From: Paraburkholderia sp. CNPSo 3272
GTDB taxonomy: Bacteria; Pseudomonadota; Gammaproteobacteria; Burkholderiales; Burkholderiaceae
NCBI RefSeq assembly: GCF_024206495.1
Contig: NZ_JAMBPQ010000024.1
Location: 41,726 to 105,725, forward strand
DNA: 64,000 bases
Reading direction: 5' to 3'
Part shown: piece after piece, positions 52,927-61,682 of the stretch
Layout of the letters: every line of letters begins with the position of its first letter
Numbering within the stretch: the stretch's first letter is position 1
Translations under genes and position numbers: made by a program
The notes under the pieces: model-generated
The model's input: the letters and a program-made list of their open reading frames with translations, nothing else
The model's database searches: none
Told to the model about the DNA's origin: nothing

Positions 52927-53756
52927 GCCTTCTCCTTCTTGCGCAGAAGCCAGGCCTGCGCAACCACGCCAATCAGCATCAGCGCGAACAGCACCTGCGC
53001 CGCCGCTGCGGAATAGCCGAACGACCATTGGCGGAAGCCGGTTTCGTAGATGAATTGCACGAGCGGACGCGTCGAGTTGTTCGGGCCGCCGTCCGTGAGC
53101 AACTGGGCCTGGCCGAACAACTGAAACTGCAGCACCGCTTCGATCACCGCCACGAGCGCAACGGTGCGCCAGATCGAAGGCAGCGTGATCTTCGTGAACG
53201 TGCGCCAGCGCGAGGCGTTGTCGAGCGCCGCGGCCTCGTACAGCTCCTGGGGAATCTGCTGGAGCGCGGCCAGGAACAGCATCATCGGCAGGCCCATGAT
53301 CCACCATATAGTGACGACGGCGATGGCGGGCAGCGCGGTGGCCTCGTGCATCAGCGGAACGAATTCCGGCAAATGGAGCGCGTGGCTCAGGTCGGCGAGC
53401 AGGCCGTTGCCGGGCATCATCACGAGTTTCCAGACCAGCGTGACGATTGTGACCGATAACACGGATGAGCCGAAAAAGAGCGCGCGCAGCGCGGCACCGA
53501 AGCGCCCGGGTCGATTCAGCACCAGCGCGAGCGCGAGACCGAGCAGCACGAATACAGGGACCGTGAGGATGACGAAATAGAACGTGTTACGCAGGGCTCC
53601 GCGGAAGATCGGGTCGAGGGTGAGATCGAGATAGTTGCGAATGCCGATGAACTCGCTCGTGCCCGCTAGCAGGTCCACGCGTTGCAGGCTGAGCCACCAG
53701 CCAAAGCACAACGGAACGATCAGCAACAGCACGTAGACGATCACGAACGGAAGCAC
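52923..53756 (-). CDS. ABC sugar permease, MalF-like
   Basis: A permease of ~277 residues from a GTG. It has FVIVYVLLLIVPLCFGWWLSLQRVDLLAG as first helix and the EAA loop QELYEAAALDNASRWRTFTKITLPS. The frame is open 28 codons further upstream (ARGPAAQPARPWSNAL) but offers no ATG, GTG or TTG; homologues normally begin with that 'PW..NALF' block. Either the GTG is the real start or it is truncated or uses a non-standard codon. Confidence 0.85.
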   Translation of the reverse strand: MLPFVIVYVLLLIVPLCFGWWLSLQRVDLLAGTSEFIGIRNYLDLTLDPIFRGALRNTFYFVILTVPVFVLLGLALALVLNRPGRFGAALRALFFGSSVLSVTIVTLVWKLVMMPGNGLLADLSHALHLPEFVPLMHEATALPAIAVVTIWWIMGLPMMLFLAALQQIPQELYEAAALDNASRWRTFTKITLPSIWRTVALVAVIEAVLQFQLFGQAQLLTDGGPNNSTRPLVQFIYETGFRQWSFGYSAAAAQVLFALMLIGVVAQAWLLRKKEKA

Positions 53757-53837
53757 GAACAGCGCGTTGGACCAGGGGCGCGCAGGTTGCGCCGCCGGCC
53801 CTCGCGCGTTTTCGGCATCCGCATGGCGAGCGAGCGG

Positions 53838-54926
53838 TTAGAGGCCATGCCAGGCCTTGCCGGTTTCATCGAATACATGCAGGTGCGCCGCGTCGAGACT
53901 CATGCGGATGGTGTCGCCAGTTTCGATTTCGAGTTCGCGTGCGCGCGGCAACTCGGCCACGAGCAATTGACCGTTGGGCATGCCTACATGCGCGAGCGAG
54001 CGGTCGCCCAACCGTTCGATGACTTCGGCGCGGCCGACCAGCGGCCCTTGCGGGTCCAGCAGCACGTGTTCGGCGCGCACGCCCAGCGTGAGCTTGCCTG
54101 CTGGCAGGCTCGCCGCGGCAATCGCGGTAGGTGCCTCCACGCCGTCGAACGGCAGAGCCACGATCAGCCGGCCGCCGTTGTCGCCCACGCGCTCGACATC
54201 GATGAAGTTCATGGCCGGCGTGCCGATGAAGCCCGCGACGAAGCGCGTGGCGGGGCGCCTGTAGATGTCGAGCGGTGCGCCGATCTGCTCGATGCGCCCG
54301 CGGTTCATGACGACGATGCGCGTGGCGAGCGTCATGGCTTCCACCTGATCGTGCGTGACGAACACCATGGTGGAATGCAGGCGCTGATGAATGCGCGCAA
54401 GTTCGAGGCGGGTGCGGGTGCGCAACGCGGCGTCGAGATTGGAGAGCGGCTCGTCGAAGAGAAAGGCTTCGGGCTCTTTGACGACGGCGCGGCCGATGGC
54501 GACACGCTGGCGCTGGCCGCCCGACAGCTGGGCGGGACGGCGCCGCAGCAGCGGGCCGAGTTCGAGCATTCGCGCCGCCTCGTTGATGCGCTGCTCGACT
54601 TCGCCCGCGCTTACGCCCGTATTGCGCAGGCCGAACGCCATGTTGTCGTACACGCTCATGTGCGGGTAGAGCGCGTAGTGCTGGAACACCATCGCCACGC
54701 CGCGCTTGCCCGGCGGCTGGTCGTTCACGCGCCGCTCGCCGATGCTGATCTGGCCGTCGCTCACGGCTTCTAGTCCGGCGATCATGCGCAACAAGGTGGA
54801 TTTCCCGCAGCCCGAGGGACCGAGGAAGACAAGGAACTCACCGGATTGAATGTCGAGGTCGAGGCCGGTGATCACCTCGGTTTCGCCATACCGCTTCGTT
54901 ACGCCGCTCAGTCGGATGCCCGTCAC
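53838..54926 (-). CDS. ABC sugar importer ATPase, UgpC/MalK type
   Basis: A 362-residue ATPase from a GTG that has AGGAGG five bases upstream. Walker A GPSGCGKST is at 36-44, signature LSGGQ at 134-138 and Walker B FLFDEP at 155-160; the C-terminal ~110 residues are the OB-like regulatory domain (GVRAEHVLLD, ETGDTIRMSLDAAHLHVFD). It is the first gene of the leftward operon and energises the two permeases. An ATG 108 bases upstream is in frame but unsupported. Confidence 0.92.
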   Translation of the reverse strand: MTGIRLSGVTKRYGETEVITGLDLDIQSGEFLVFLGPSGCGKSTLLRMIAGLEAVSDGQISIGERRVNDQPPGKRGVAMVFQHYALYPHMSVYDNMAFGLRNTGVSAGEVEQRINEAARMLELGPLLRRRPAQLSGGQRQRVAIGRAVVKEPEAFLFDEPLSNLDAALRTRTRLELARIHQRLHSTMVFVTHDQVEAMTLATRIVVMNRGRIEQIGAPLDIYRRPATRFVAGFIGTPAMNFIDVERVGDNGGRLIVALPFDGVEAPTAIAAASLPAGKLTLGVRAEHVLLDPQGPLVGRAEVIERLGDRSLAHVGMPNGQLLVAELPRARELEIETGDTIRMSLDAAHLHVFDETGKAWHGL

Positions 54927-55147
54927 GGTGCCTCCTGTGGAGTAGTCTCGTACCGCCGCTTTTAGTGCGTTGATATTATGAAAAGATAGGCACCCTAACC
55001 CATTCGTGTAAACACTGATCGTCTGGTGTCCCAAATAACGGGTTTTATGCGCATTGGCTCGATGGGACGATTGTGCAGGATGAGACGGAGAGGATTGCCT
55101 GGCAATTACGTATCGCGAACGAGTGGGAGGTGCAATGCGTTAGCGAG

Positions 55148-55173
55148 GAAAAAAAATACCCGCACGAGGCGGG
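55148..55173 (-). terminator. Rho-independent terminator
   Basis: On the reverse strand GCGGG loops to CCCGC (or its complement) with a 5-base loop and runs into TATTTTTTTT. Nothing coded ends here, so it should close a non-coding transcript. Confidence 0.65.
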
Positions 55174-55339
55174 CAAGAGGTTTGAGGAGACACTAAGAGA
55201 GGGCGCGGCGGCGCCCTCAATGGAGACTGTAACGCGTACCGAGGCCGCCCACACCTATCAGAACGGGGAGGACGGCCGAGATGTCGGCGTGAGTGGCGAG
55301 GCAAAGCGGGAAAATCGGCTACGTGGCAATTGATTCGGG
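55149..55339 (-). ncRNA. Candidate small RNA
   Basis: Reading leftward, TATAAT lies at 55351-55346, so a transcript would start near 55339. It would contain an 8-bp hairpin (GAGGGCGC with GCGCCCTC, 55199-55218) and end at CCCGC/GCGGG with a U-rich tail of eight T. Length ~190 nt. The -35 box is weak. This is prediction only; no homology is claimed. Confidence 0.4.
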
Positions 55340-55829
55340 ATGCGAATTATACAGTCAGTCGCGAACGTCAGGCGAAAGCGAAGCACGCCAACATTCGACA
55401 CGATCTCGGGCCGCGCGGCCCGCCAATTCACGCCGCATGGGTTCGTATACGGGCAACCGGTTGCGTCGGGCGCCGGCGCCACGGTCTGGCGCCGGCTATC
55501 GGATCTTTCGGAACCCTTTCCATCGTGTTCCGCGCAACTCTTAGGGAATATTCGGGGCGCCTTCTCGTTTAAGCAGAACGCTAGTCGCGCTACGCGATGC
55601 ATCGCGGCGGCTAGCTAGCCCCCTACCAAAAATAGAGGAGGTTGACCCATCGCGATTCTGATTGCGCGTTTGCACAATGCAGACGTCGCGTGCGTGAAAA
55701 GGGTTCATCGTGAACGGTTTCACCAGCTGGAGCCTGTCGCTCCTTGATCGCCGCGCAAACCGGAATACGGACTTCAGCGCCTACCGCCGATGCGATGCAT
55801 TTTCTCGACGCGGCGCAGGAGTGGCAGCT

Positions 55830-57218
55830 ATGACAAAGGTACTTGTCAGTCATGCAGCATTTCATCATTGGCTGTTCTGTGGCTGGGCACTTGCATTCGT
55901 GTTGCTGGCATTGTTGCCGGCGACTATCGCCCACGCGTTGCCGATCTTCGCGCGCCAAACCGGCCAGAGCTGTGTGGCTTGCCACGCCGGGGGACAATTT
56001 CCTGAGCTCACGCCTTATGGGCGAATGTTCAAGCTCACTGGCTATACGCTAGGTGAACGCACGATCCCGATTGCTGCAATGGCAATCGGCGATCTGAGCC
56101 AGACGCGAGTCAATACTGATTCGAGCGGCAACACCATCAACACCAAGAATGGTCTTCCGATATTCGACTTTGCGAGCATCTTTCTTGCGGGAAAGATCAC
56201 CGACAAAATTGGGGCCTTTACCCAGTTTACCTACACGAACTACGACCATCAGAATGGCACAACGAACAAATGGGAAGGCCACTGGGCATCGGACAATACA
56301 GACTTCCGGTTCGTGGACCGGATTATGGGCGAAGCGAACGACCTTATCCTCGGAGTAACGCTGCACAACAATCCAACTGTGCAGGATGTCTGGAACTCCG
56401 CGCCGGCATGGGGTTACCCGTATATTTCGTCGACGATCAGTCCGGTTGCCAAAATCCCCAATCTTCCGGTGATCGAAGGCAGTCTCGCTACACAGGTGGC
56501 AGGCATCGGCGGCTACCTGTACTGGAACAAGACGGTCTACGCCGAACTGACTGCATACAGCACGGCCGATGGCATCTGGTCGTTCATGAGTCACGGTAAC
56601 CGGGAAGGGAACGCGGCTCACCCGCAAATTTATCTGCGCGGTTACAACCCGTACGCGCGCATCGCCTTGACGCGAGAGTGGGGACCGCACAGCGCAATGG
56701 TCGGCGCGTTCCTGTTGAACGTGAACATCTATCCGAACGACTCCAACCAGTTCCCGATCTTCACGCAGGGCGTGACGCGCTTCCGCGATTACGGCGTGGA
56801 CGCGCAGTACGAGTACCTGCTGGAGCCGCATACGATTACCGCGCAAGCTCGCTATGTGCTTGAGAACGTCCATGATCCGAACAATCTGGTCTTGGGCGAC
56901 AGCACGTCGGGGAATCTCAACTCGTTGAGGATCAAGGCGTCGTATGTGTATCAGGCAAAGTACGGGTTCAGTCTTTCGTTCTTCAATACCACGGGTGGTC
57001 CAGACAGCACCGCCTACGCGGCCAGCGCGAATTTTCACCCGAACACGCAGGGGTGGACGCCGGAAATATTCTGGATACCGAATCAACGCATTCGGGTCGG
57101 TATTCAGTACACGCACTACACCAAGTTTCTTGGAGCGACGTCAAACTACGACGGCGCCGGGCGTAACGCGAGAGACAACGACACGCTTTTCATCTATCTG
57201 TGGGCTGCTTCATGGTGA
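55830..57218 (+). CDS. Cyc2-like monohaem cytochrome fused to outer-membrane beta-barrel
   Basis: A 462-residue exported protein. After a signal (LAFVLLALLPATIAHA) the mature end reads LPIFARQTGQSCVACHAGG, with one CxxCH haem site (C48, C51, H52), then FPELTPYGRMFKLTGYTLG. The remaining ~390 residues alternate hydrophobic and polar residues, rich in Tyr, Trp, Asn and Thr, and end in WAASW with a C-terminal aromatic, the pattern of an outer-membrane beta-barrel. This domain order and the start FARQTG-CxxCH-FPxLxxxGRxFK match Cyc2, the iron-oxidase cytochrome-porin. The ATG with CAGGAG is chosen. Whether it oxidises iron is unknown. Confidence 0.85.
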   Translation: MTKVLVSHAAFHHWLFCGWALAFVLLALLPATIAHALPIFARQTGQSCVACHAGGQFPELTPYGRMFKLTGYTLGERTIPIAAMAIGDLSQTRVNTDSSGNTINTKNGLPIFDFASIFLAGKITDKIGAFTQFTYTNYDHQNGTTNKWEGHWASDNTDFRFVDRIMGEANDLILGVTLHNNPTVQDVWNSAPAWGYPYISSTISPVAKIPNLPVIEGSLATQVAGIGGYLYWNKTVYAELTAYSTADGIWSFMSHGNREGNAAHPQIYLRGYNPYARIALTREWGPHSAMVGAFLLNVNIYPNDSNQFPIFTQGVTRFRDYGVDAQYEYLLEPHTITAQARYVLENVHDPNNLVLGDSTSGNLNSLRIKASYVYQAKYGFSLSFFNTTGGPDSTAYAASANFHPNTQGWTPEIFWIPNQRIRVGIQYTHYTKFLGATSNYDGAGRNARDNDTLFIYLWAASW

Positions 57219-57279
57219 TGGCACGTGCGCCGTGAGAGTTGCAGAGGGCCGTAAAGGCTGCAACAAGGAGGTTGTTGCC

Positions 57280-57951
57280 ATGAACAAAGTGACGCATATC
57301 ATCTCCATCGGGATGCTGCTGGCCGGGACGGCATGTCAGGACCTCGAGCATTCGCGGCAGGTCGACAATCCGCAGGTGCGGGGAAAGACCATCGCCTTGC
57401 AGGTGTGCTCGAACTGCCATGGTGTGAACGGTGTGTCGGTGTCGCCTACGTTTCCGAAGCTCGCCGGGCAGCGCAAGGAATACCTGGTCGATCAACTGAC
57501 GGACTTCAAGAGTCATTCGCGAGCCGACCCGAACGCGCAGCGTTTTATGTGGGGTTTCACCCATTTGACCGACGCGCAGATCGACGAGCTTGCGACGTAC
57601 TTCTCGAGTCAACCCGTGATCCTCGGCGAAGCAAGCGATCTCGCGCTCATCAACGAAGGCAACGCGATCTATCATTCGGGCCTGCCCGACAAGGGTGTCG
57701 CGCCATGCATGGCGTGCCATGGCCAGCATGGCGAAGGGATGAATCAGTTTCCACGGCTTGCGGGCCAGCACGCGGACTACGTCATGAAGCAGCTCCAGGT
57801 CTTCCAGGGGACCGACTCCCGGCCTCGCGGCGCGGCCATGAAGGCTGTGTGCGCAAATATGTCGGATCGGGATATGCGTGCCGTCGCGGCGTATGTCGAG
57901 GCGTTTCCGCCGGAAGGGGAGGCGTCTGCCGGTCCCGCAGGCGATCGATGA
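57280..57951 (+). CDS. Dihaem cytochrome c4
   Basis: A 223-residue exported cytochrome with two haem sites, C43xxC46H47 (VCSNCHG) and C143xxC146H147 (PCMACHGQ), one per c-type domain; Met ligands are probably M90 and M187 or M194. The repeated FPKLAGQRKEYLVDQL and FPRLAGQHADYVMKQL are the c4 signature. The signal end resembles a lipobox (C19) but is not strict. AAGGAGG precedes ATG. It is the natural periplasmic electron acceptor of the upstream Cyc2-like protein and would pass electrons to a terminal oxidase or the reaction chain. Confidence 0.88.
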   Translation: MNKVTHIISIGMLLAGTACQDLEHSRQVDNPQVRGKTIALQVCSNCHGVNGVSVSPTFPKLAGQRKEYLVDQLTDFKSHSRADPNAQRFMWGFTHLTDAQIDELATYFSSQPVILGEASDLALINEGNAIYHSGLPDKGVAPCMACHGQHGEGMNQFPRLAGQHADYVMKQLQVFQGTDSRPRGAAMKAVCANMSDRDMRAVAAYVEAFPPEGEASAGPAGDR

Positions 57952-58006
57952 GTAAACAGGCGCGCAGACACCGATGCGTCGACGTCATCATTGAACAGTG
58001 AATGCC

Positions 58007-59230
58007 ATGAAATCATCCCCATCCTCTTCCGATGCAGCGGTAACGGCTTCAGTGGCGATGCATCGGCCTCGGCACACGTGGAGCGCGGATCAAACGAGCC
58101 TGCTTTCCGAGGAGCGTTCCTTTGCGAGGCGCCTCGGTGCATTCGACTGGCTGTTTGCCGTCGCGATGCTTGCGGGCAGCGGCTTCGCCCTGTTGCGCTA
58201 CCACGCGTCCATGAGCGCCTATGACGAGCTGGTATTGATGTGCTCGGTGCCAGCCTTCGTCGTGCTCGGCTGGCAATGGAGGCCCGCACGTCTGCTGATT
58301 GCCGCAATCGCAGCGCTATCGCTGTGCGCGATCCAGATGTACCGGGGCGACCTGGGGCGCGCCGACAGCTCATTCTTCCTGAAGTATTGCCTGTCCAGCC
58401 AGTCGGCCATCCTCTGGATGAGCGTGCTTTTCGTGCTGGCCACGCTGTTCTACTGGCTGGGAACGCTGTCGCGCTCGCCGTCGGGTGGCGCAATCGGCTC
58501 TAAGCTGACGTGGGCCGCGGTACTGATGGGGTTCGTCGGGATGATGGTGCGCTGGTATGAGTCGTACCTGATCGGTGCGGACGTCGGCCATATTCCGATT
58601 TCGAATCTATATGAAGTGTTCGTGCTGTTCAGCGTGATCACGGCACTGTTTTACCTGTATTACGAGGAGCACTACAACACGCGCTCGCTAGGCGCCTTCG
58701 TGTTGCTCGTGGTCAGCGCGGCGGTCGGGTTCCTGATGTGGTACTCGATTGCGCGCGACGCGCAGCAGATCCAGCCGCTGGTGCCGGCGCTGCAAAGCTG
58801 GTGGATGAAGATTCACGTCCCGGCCAACTTCATCGGCTACGGCAGTTTCGCGCTATCCGCGATGGTGGGGATGGCGTACCTGCTGAAGGAGCGGGGCGTG
58901 CTGGCAGACCGGCTGCCGGCGCTCGACGTGCTCGACGACGTGATGTACAAGTCGACCGCCGTCGGTTTTGGGTTTTTCACCATTGCGACGATTCTCGGCG
59001 CGCTGTGGGCCGCCGAGGCGTGGGGCGGTTATTGGAGTTGGGATCCGAAGGAAACGTGGGCGCTGATCGTCTGGCTGAACTATGCGGCCTGGCTGCATAT
59101 GCGGCTGATGAAGGGGCTGCGGGGGCATGTCGCCGCGTGGTGGGCGCTCACAGGGCTATTGGTCACCACTTTCGCGTTCCTGGGGGTGAACATGTTTCTG
59201 TCCGGGTTGCACAGCTATGGCCGCCTGTGA
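58007..59230 (+). CDS. Cytochrome c assembly protein CcsA/ResC (system II)
   Basis: A 407-residue inner-membrane protein with about eight hydrophobic helices. The tryptophan-rich haem-handling loop WGGYWSWDPKETWALIVWLNYAAW is at residues 339-362, with a conserved histidine in LHMRLMKGL and another in LHSYGRL. In system II, CcsA/ResC and its partner ResB bring haem to apocytochrome and ligate it. The gene is 55 bases after cytochrome c4 and no resB is present, so it may work with a chromosomal ResB. The ATG is chosen; a GTG nine bases upstream is possible. Confidence 0.9.
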   Translation: MKSSPSSSDAAVTASVAMHRPRHTWSADQTSLLSEERSFARRLGAFDWLFAVAMLAGSGFALLRYHASMSAYDELVLMCSVPAFVVLGWQWRPARLLIAAIAALSLCAIQMYRGDLGRADSSFFLKYCLSSQSAILWMSVLFVLATLFYWLGTLSRSPSGGAIGSKLTWAAVLMGFVGMMVRWYESYLIGADVGHIPISNLYEVFVLFSVITALFYLYYEEHYNTRSLGAFVLLVVSAAVGFLMWYSIARDAQQIQPLVPALQSWWMKIHVPANFIGYGSFALSAMVGMAYLLKERGVLADRLPALDVLDDVMYKSTAVGFGFFTIATILGALWAAEAWGGYWSWDPKETWALIVWLNYAAWLHMRLMKGLRGHVAAWWALTGLLVTTFAFLGVNMFLSGLHSYGRL

Positions 59231-59296
59231 GGATACCGAAGGAATCGATGACACGCGGCGGTACATCGCTAAGTCCGTGCTCAACGTGCGCCGGAC

Positions 59297-60268
59297 TCAG
59301 TGCGACGAAACATATATCGCATCCGCGAACGGCTCGGGAATGGCAAAGCCGGCGCGCATCCGCTTCGTTTCCGCTGCAGGAGTGAGGCCAAAGAGCCGTT
59401 TGAACTCCCTGCTGAACTGGGAGGCACTCGTGTAGCCTACCGCGAGGCTCGCCGCCTCGGCGGTCAGATCCTGGCGGAGCATCAATAGGCGAGCCTGATG
59501 CAAACGCGTCGACTTCACGTACTGCATCGGCGAAACCTGGGTGATCGCCTTGAAGTGGCTATGGAAGCTCGGCACACTCATTCCCGCTTCCTGCGCCAAC
59601 TGCATCACGTCCAGCGGCTGCGCGTAGCCGGCATGGATCAGGCGTAGGGAACGGCCTATCCGGCCGAACTGACCTCGCATCGCCAGCGCCTCTCGCATCG
59701 AACTGCCTTGTGCGCCGGTGAGCACCCGGAAATAGAGTTCGCGCAGCAGGCACGGACCCAATACGGCGGCTTCGAGAGGCTGATGCATCGCCTCGAGCAA
59801 GCGCAGCACCGAGACCTGCATCACGTCATCCATCGGTGTCGACATCATGCTTCGAGGCGCTTGCACGCGCTCCGTTACGCCTTCGCGATCGATCTGTACC
59901 GCCAGTTCGGCGGCCAATGCGAAATCGAGGTGCAGGTACAGCGCGAGCAGCGGACGCTCCCCGGTCGCATCGGTTTCCATGCTGAACGGAACTGGCACGG
60001 ACACGGCCAGATAGTGTTGTTCGTCGTACAGGTAGAGATGGTCGCCGAAATAGCCTCGCTTGCGCCCTTGGCAAACGATCACGATGCCGGGGTCGTAGAG
60101 CACCGGCGTGCGTGACAGCGGCCGGTTCGAACGCAGGATACGGACGCCCGGCAGCGAGGTGAGGTTGTAGCCTTCCTCGGGCGCCAACGCGCGAAGCAAC
60201 GCAATGATGCGCTTGCGGCTGCGCGGCGAGAGGTCAGGATTGTGGGTAGAGGCGGCCTTCGTACTCAT
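59297..60268 (-). CDS. AraC-family transcriptional regulator
   Basis: A 323-residue regulator. The C-terminal AraC DNA-binding domain has two helix-turn-helices (MQLAQEAGMSVPSFHSHFKAIT and LTAEAASLAVGYTSASQFSREFKRLFG). The N-terminal ~190 residues are a cupin-like ligand domain with HLYLYDEQHYLAVSVPVPFSMETDATGERP, typical of the AraC_N group that sits beside oxidoreductases. It is divergent from the SDR gene and probably controls it. Confidence 0.9.
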   Translation of the reverse strand: MSTKAASTHNPDLSPRSRKRIIALLRALAPEEGYNLTSLPGVRILRSNRPLSRTPVLYDPGIVIVCQGRKRGYFGDHLYLYDEQHYLAVSVPVPFSMETDATGERPLLALYLHLDFALAAELAVQIDREGVTERVQAPRSMMSTPMDDVMQVSVLRLLEAMHQPLEAAVLGPCLLRELYFRVLTGAQGSSMREALAMRGQFGRIGRSLRLIHAGYAQPLDVMQLAQEAGMSVPSFHSHFKAITQVSPMQYVKSTRLHQARLLMLRQDLTAEAASLAVGYTSASQFSREFKRLFGLTPAAETKRMRAGFAIPEPFADAIYVSSH

Positions 60269-60300
60269 AGTTTTAGGCAAGAAAAATAGCGGAATTTCGC

Positions 60301-60329
60301 TTGGTTCGCACCGTTCTGAAGACTAGTAT
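60301..60329 (+). promoter_or_regulatory. Sigma-70-like promoter for the SDR gene
   Basis: TTGGTT and TAGTAT are separated by 17 bases, 33 bases before the start codon of the SDR gene, in the AraC/SDR intergenic region. Confidence 0.55.
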
Positions 60330-60361
60330 GCACTCATAGTTCACATTCGGGAGAAGCTTCA

Positions 60362-61195
60362 ATGGAGTCCAGCAAAATTCTGCTCATCACCGGGGTGAGT
60401 AGCGGCTTTGGTCGCGCGCTAGCGCAAGAGGCGGTTGCGGCAGGTCACAAAGTCGTCGGTACCGTCAGAAGTGTCGAGGCGCAGCGCGAGTTCGAATCTC
60501 TCTCTGCAGATTCCGTATTTGCACGCGTACTCGATGTGACCGACTTCGATGCGATCGACGGGGTCGTCGAGGAAATCGAGGCGAGCGTCGGGCCGGTCGA
60601 CGTGTTGGTCAACAACGCTGGCTACGGGCACGAAGGCGTCATGGAAGAATCGCCCCTGGCCGAAATGCGCAGACAGTTCGACGTCAACGTATTTGGCGCG
60701 GTCGCCATGATGAAGGCGGTTCTGCCGTTCATGCGTGCGCGCAGACGTGGCCACATTCTGAACATCACGTCGATGGGCGGCTATATCACCATGCCGGGCA
60801 TCAGTTACTACTGCGGCAGCAAGTTCGCCCTGGAGGGCATCTCCGAGGCGCTTGGCAAAGAGGTCAAGGCTTTCGGTATCTCCGTGACAGCCGTCGCGCC
60901 TGGCTCCTTTCGCACCGACTGGGCCGGTCGCTCGATGCAACGAACGCCGCGTTCGATCCCGGATTACGACGCGATATTCGACCCCATCCGCAAAGCGCGC
61001 GAGGAGAAAAGCGGCAAACAGCTCGGCGATCCTCAAAAGGCTGCGCGTGCAATGCTTGCTGCTATCGCCGCGGACCGCCCGCCCGCGCATCTTTTGCTCG
61101 GTAGCGATGCACTCGGTCTCGTGAGGGACAAGCTGTCCGCGTTGGAAGACGAAATCCGTGTCTGGGAGAGCGTGACAGTCTCGACTGACGGCTGA
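60362..61195 (+). CDS. Short-chain dehydrogenase/reductase
   Basis: A 277-residue Rossmann-fold oxidoreductase. The nucleotide motif is TGVSSGFGRALAQEA; NNAGYGHEG, NITSMGG and the YYCGSK pair give the active-site Asn-Ser-Tyr-Lys. GGGAGAAG precedes ATG. It is divergent from an AraC-type regulator, so the locus is probably inducible, but the substrate cannot be read from sequence. Confidence 0.9.
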   Translation: MESSKILLITGVSSGFGRALAQEAVAAGHKVVGTVRSVEAQREFESLSADSVFARVLDVTDFDAIDGVVEEIEASVGPVDVLVNNAGYGHEGVMEESPLAEMRRQFDVNVFGAVAMMKAVLPFMRARRRGHILNITSMGGYITMPGISYYCGSKFALEGISEALGKEVKAFGISVTAVAPGSFRTDWAGRSMQRTPRSIPDYDAIFDPIRKAREEKSGKQLGDPQKAARAMLAAIAADRPPAHLLLGSDALGLVRDKLSALEDEIRVWESVTVSTDG

Positions 61196-61219
61196 AGATC
61201 GCAGGCGTATCGGGGCTTC

Positions 61220-61528
61220 TCATCCGGCTTGAAACTGCTGGCACTCCGTTGCGAACCAATGGTCGACGAGGCGCTGCGCTGCCTGCAGATCCTCGGGATA
61301 GTATGGGTCGTTCCATGGTGACGGGTCGTAGCCCGCCTTCCTCAACGCCGCAACCTCGCTTTGGTGTTGCGCCATCGTCGGCGGCGCGTTGCTTCTGAGC
61401 GCGGCCAGGTCACGGCACTCCGTTGCGCTCAGCTGTGGCCCGCTTTGTGGCACGCCGCCAGCGGCACATCCTGCCAGCAGGAGCACCAGCGCAGTCAGCG
61501 TCCGGCGGTGTTTCGGGCGGCTCTCCAT
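61220..61528 (-). CDS. DUF4148-like small lipoprotein
   Basis: A 102-residue exported lipoprotein (LTALVLLLAGC, lipobox LAGC) with a short mature domain that includes EVAALRKAGYDPSPWNDPYYPEDLQAAQRL, resembling the DUF4148 repeat of Burkholderiaceae. Its role is unknown. It lies between two unrelated units and is probably monocistronic. Confidence 0.68.
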   Translation of the reverse strand: MESRPKHRRTLTALVLLLAGCAAGGVPQSGPQLSATECRDLAALRSNAPPTMAQHQSEVAALRKAGYDPSPWNDPYYPEDLQAAQRLVDHWFATECQQFQAG

Positions 61529-61682
61529 AGCGCATCTCCACGGGTCTGATTGGCGCGACGAGCAGCGGTGCGATGCCGCCCGTCGCGTGACTTTCGCGTT
61601 TATCTTGCCTTAGGCCAGTCGCCGAAGACGGCGCACAACAAAACGAAGAAAGCCGGGTAGCAGTGGAATGCGATCGCCCGGT

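Larger units (their letters stand above)
54927..55829. other. Large intergenic region, operon head and small-RNA candidate
   Basis: About 900 bases between the leftward arabinoside operon and the rightward cytochrome cluster. I see no credible protein gene; frames here have no ribosome-binding site or protein-like content. It contains a promoter-like TATAAT facing left, a GC-rich hairpin and a terminator that together suggest a small RNA. Confidence 0.45.

Noticed and set aside
53682..54773. Plus-strand frame of 363 codons over the ABC ATPase
   Set aside because: Antisense to Walker A, LSGGQ and Walker B; no ribosome-binding site.
55073..55333. Short plus-strand frame of 86 codons
   Set aside because: No ribosome-binding site, low protein-like content, crossed by the hairpin and terminator of the small-RNA candidate.
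56049..57116. Reverse-strand 355-codon frame over the Cyc2-like gene
   Set aside because: Antisense to a clear secreted cytochrome-porin; no motifs.
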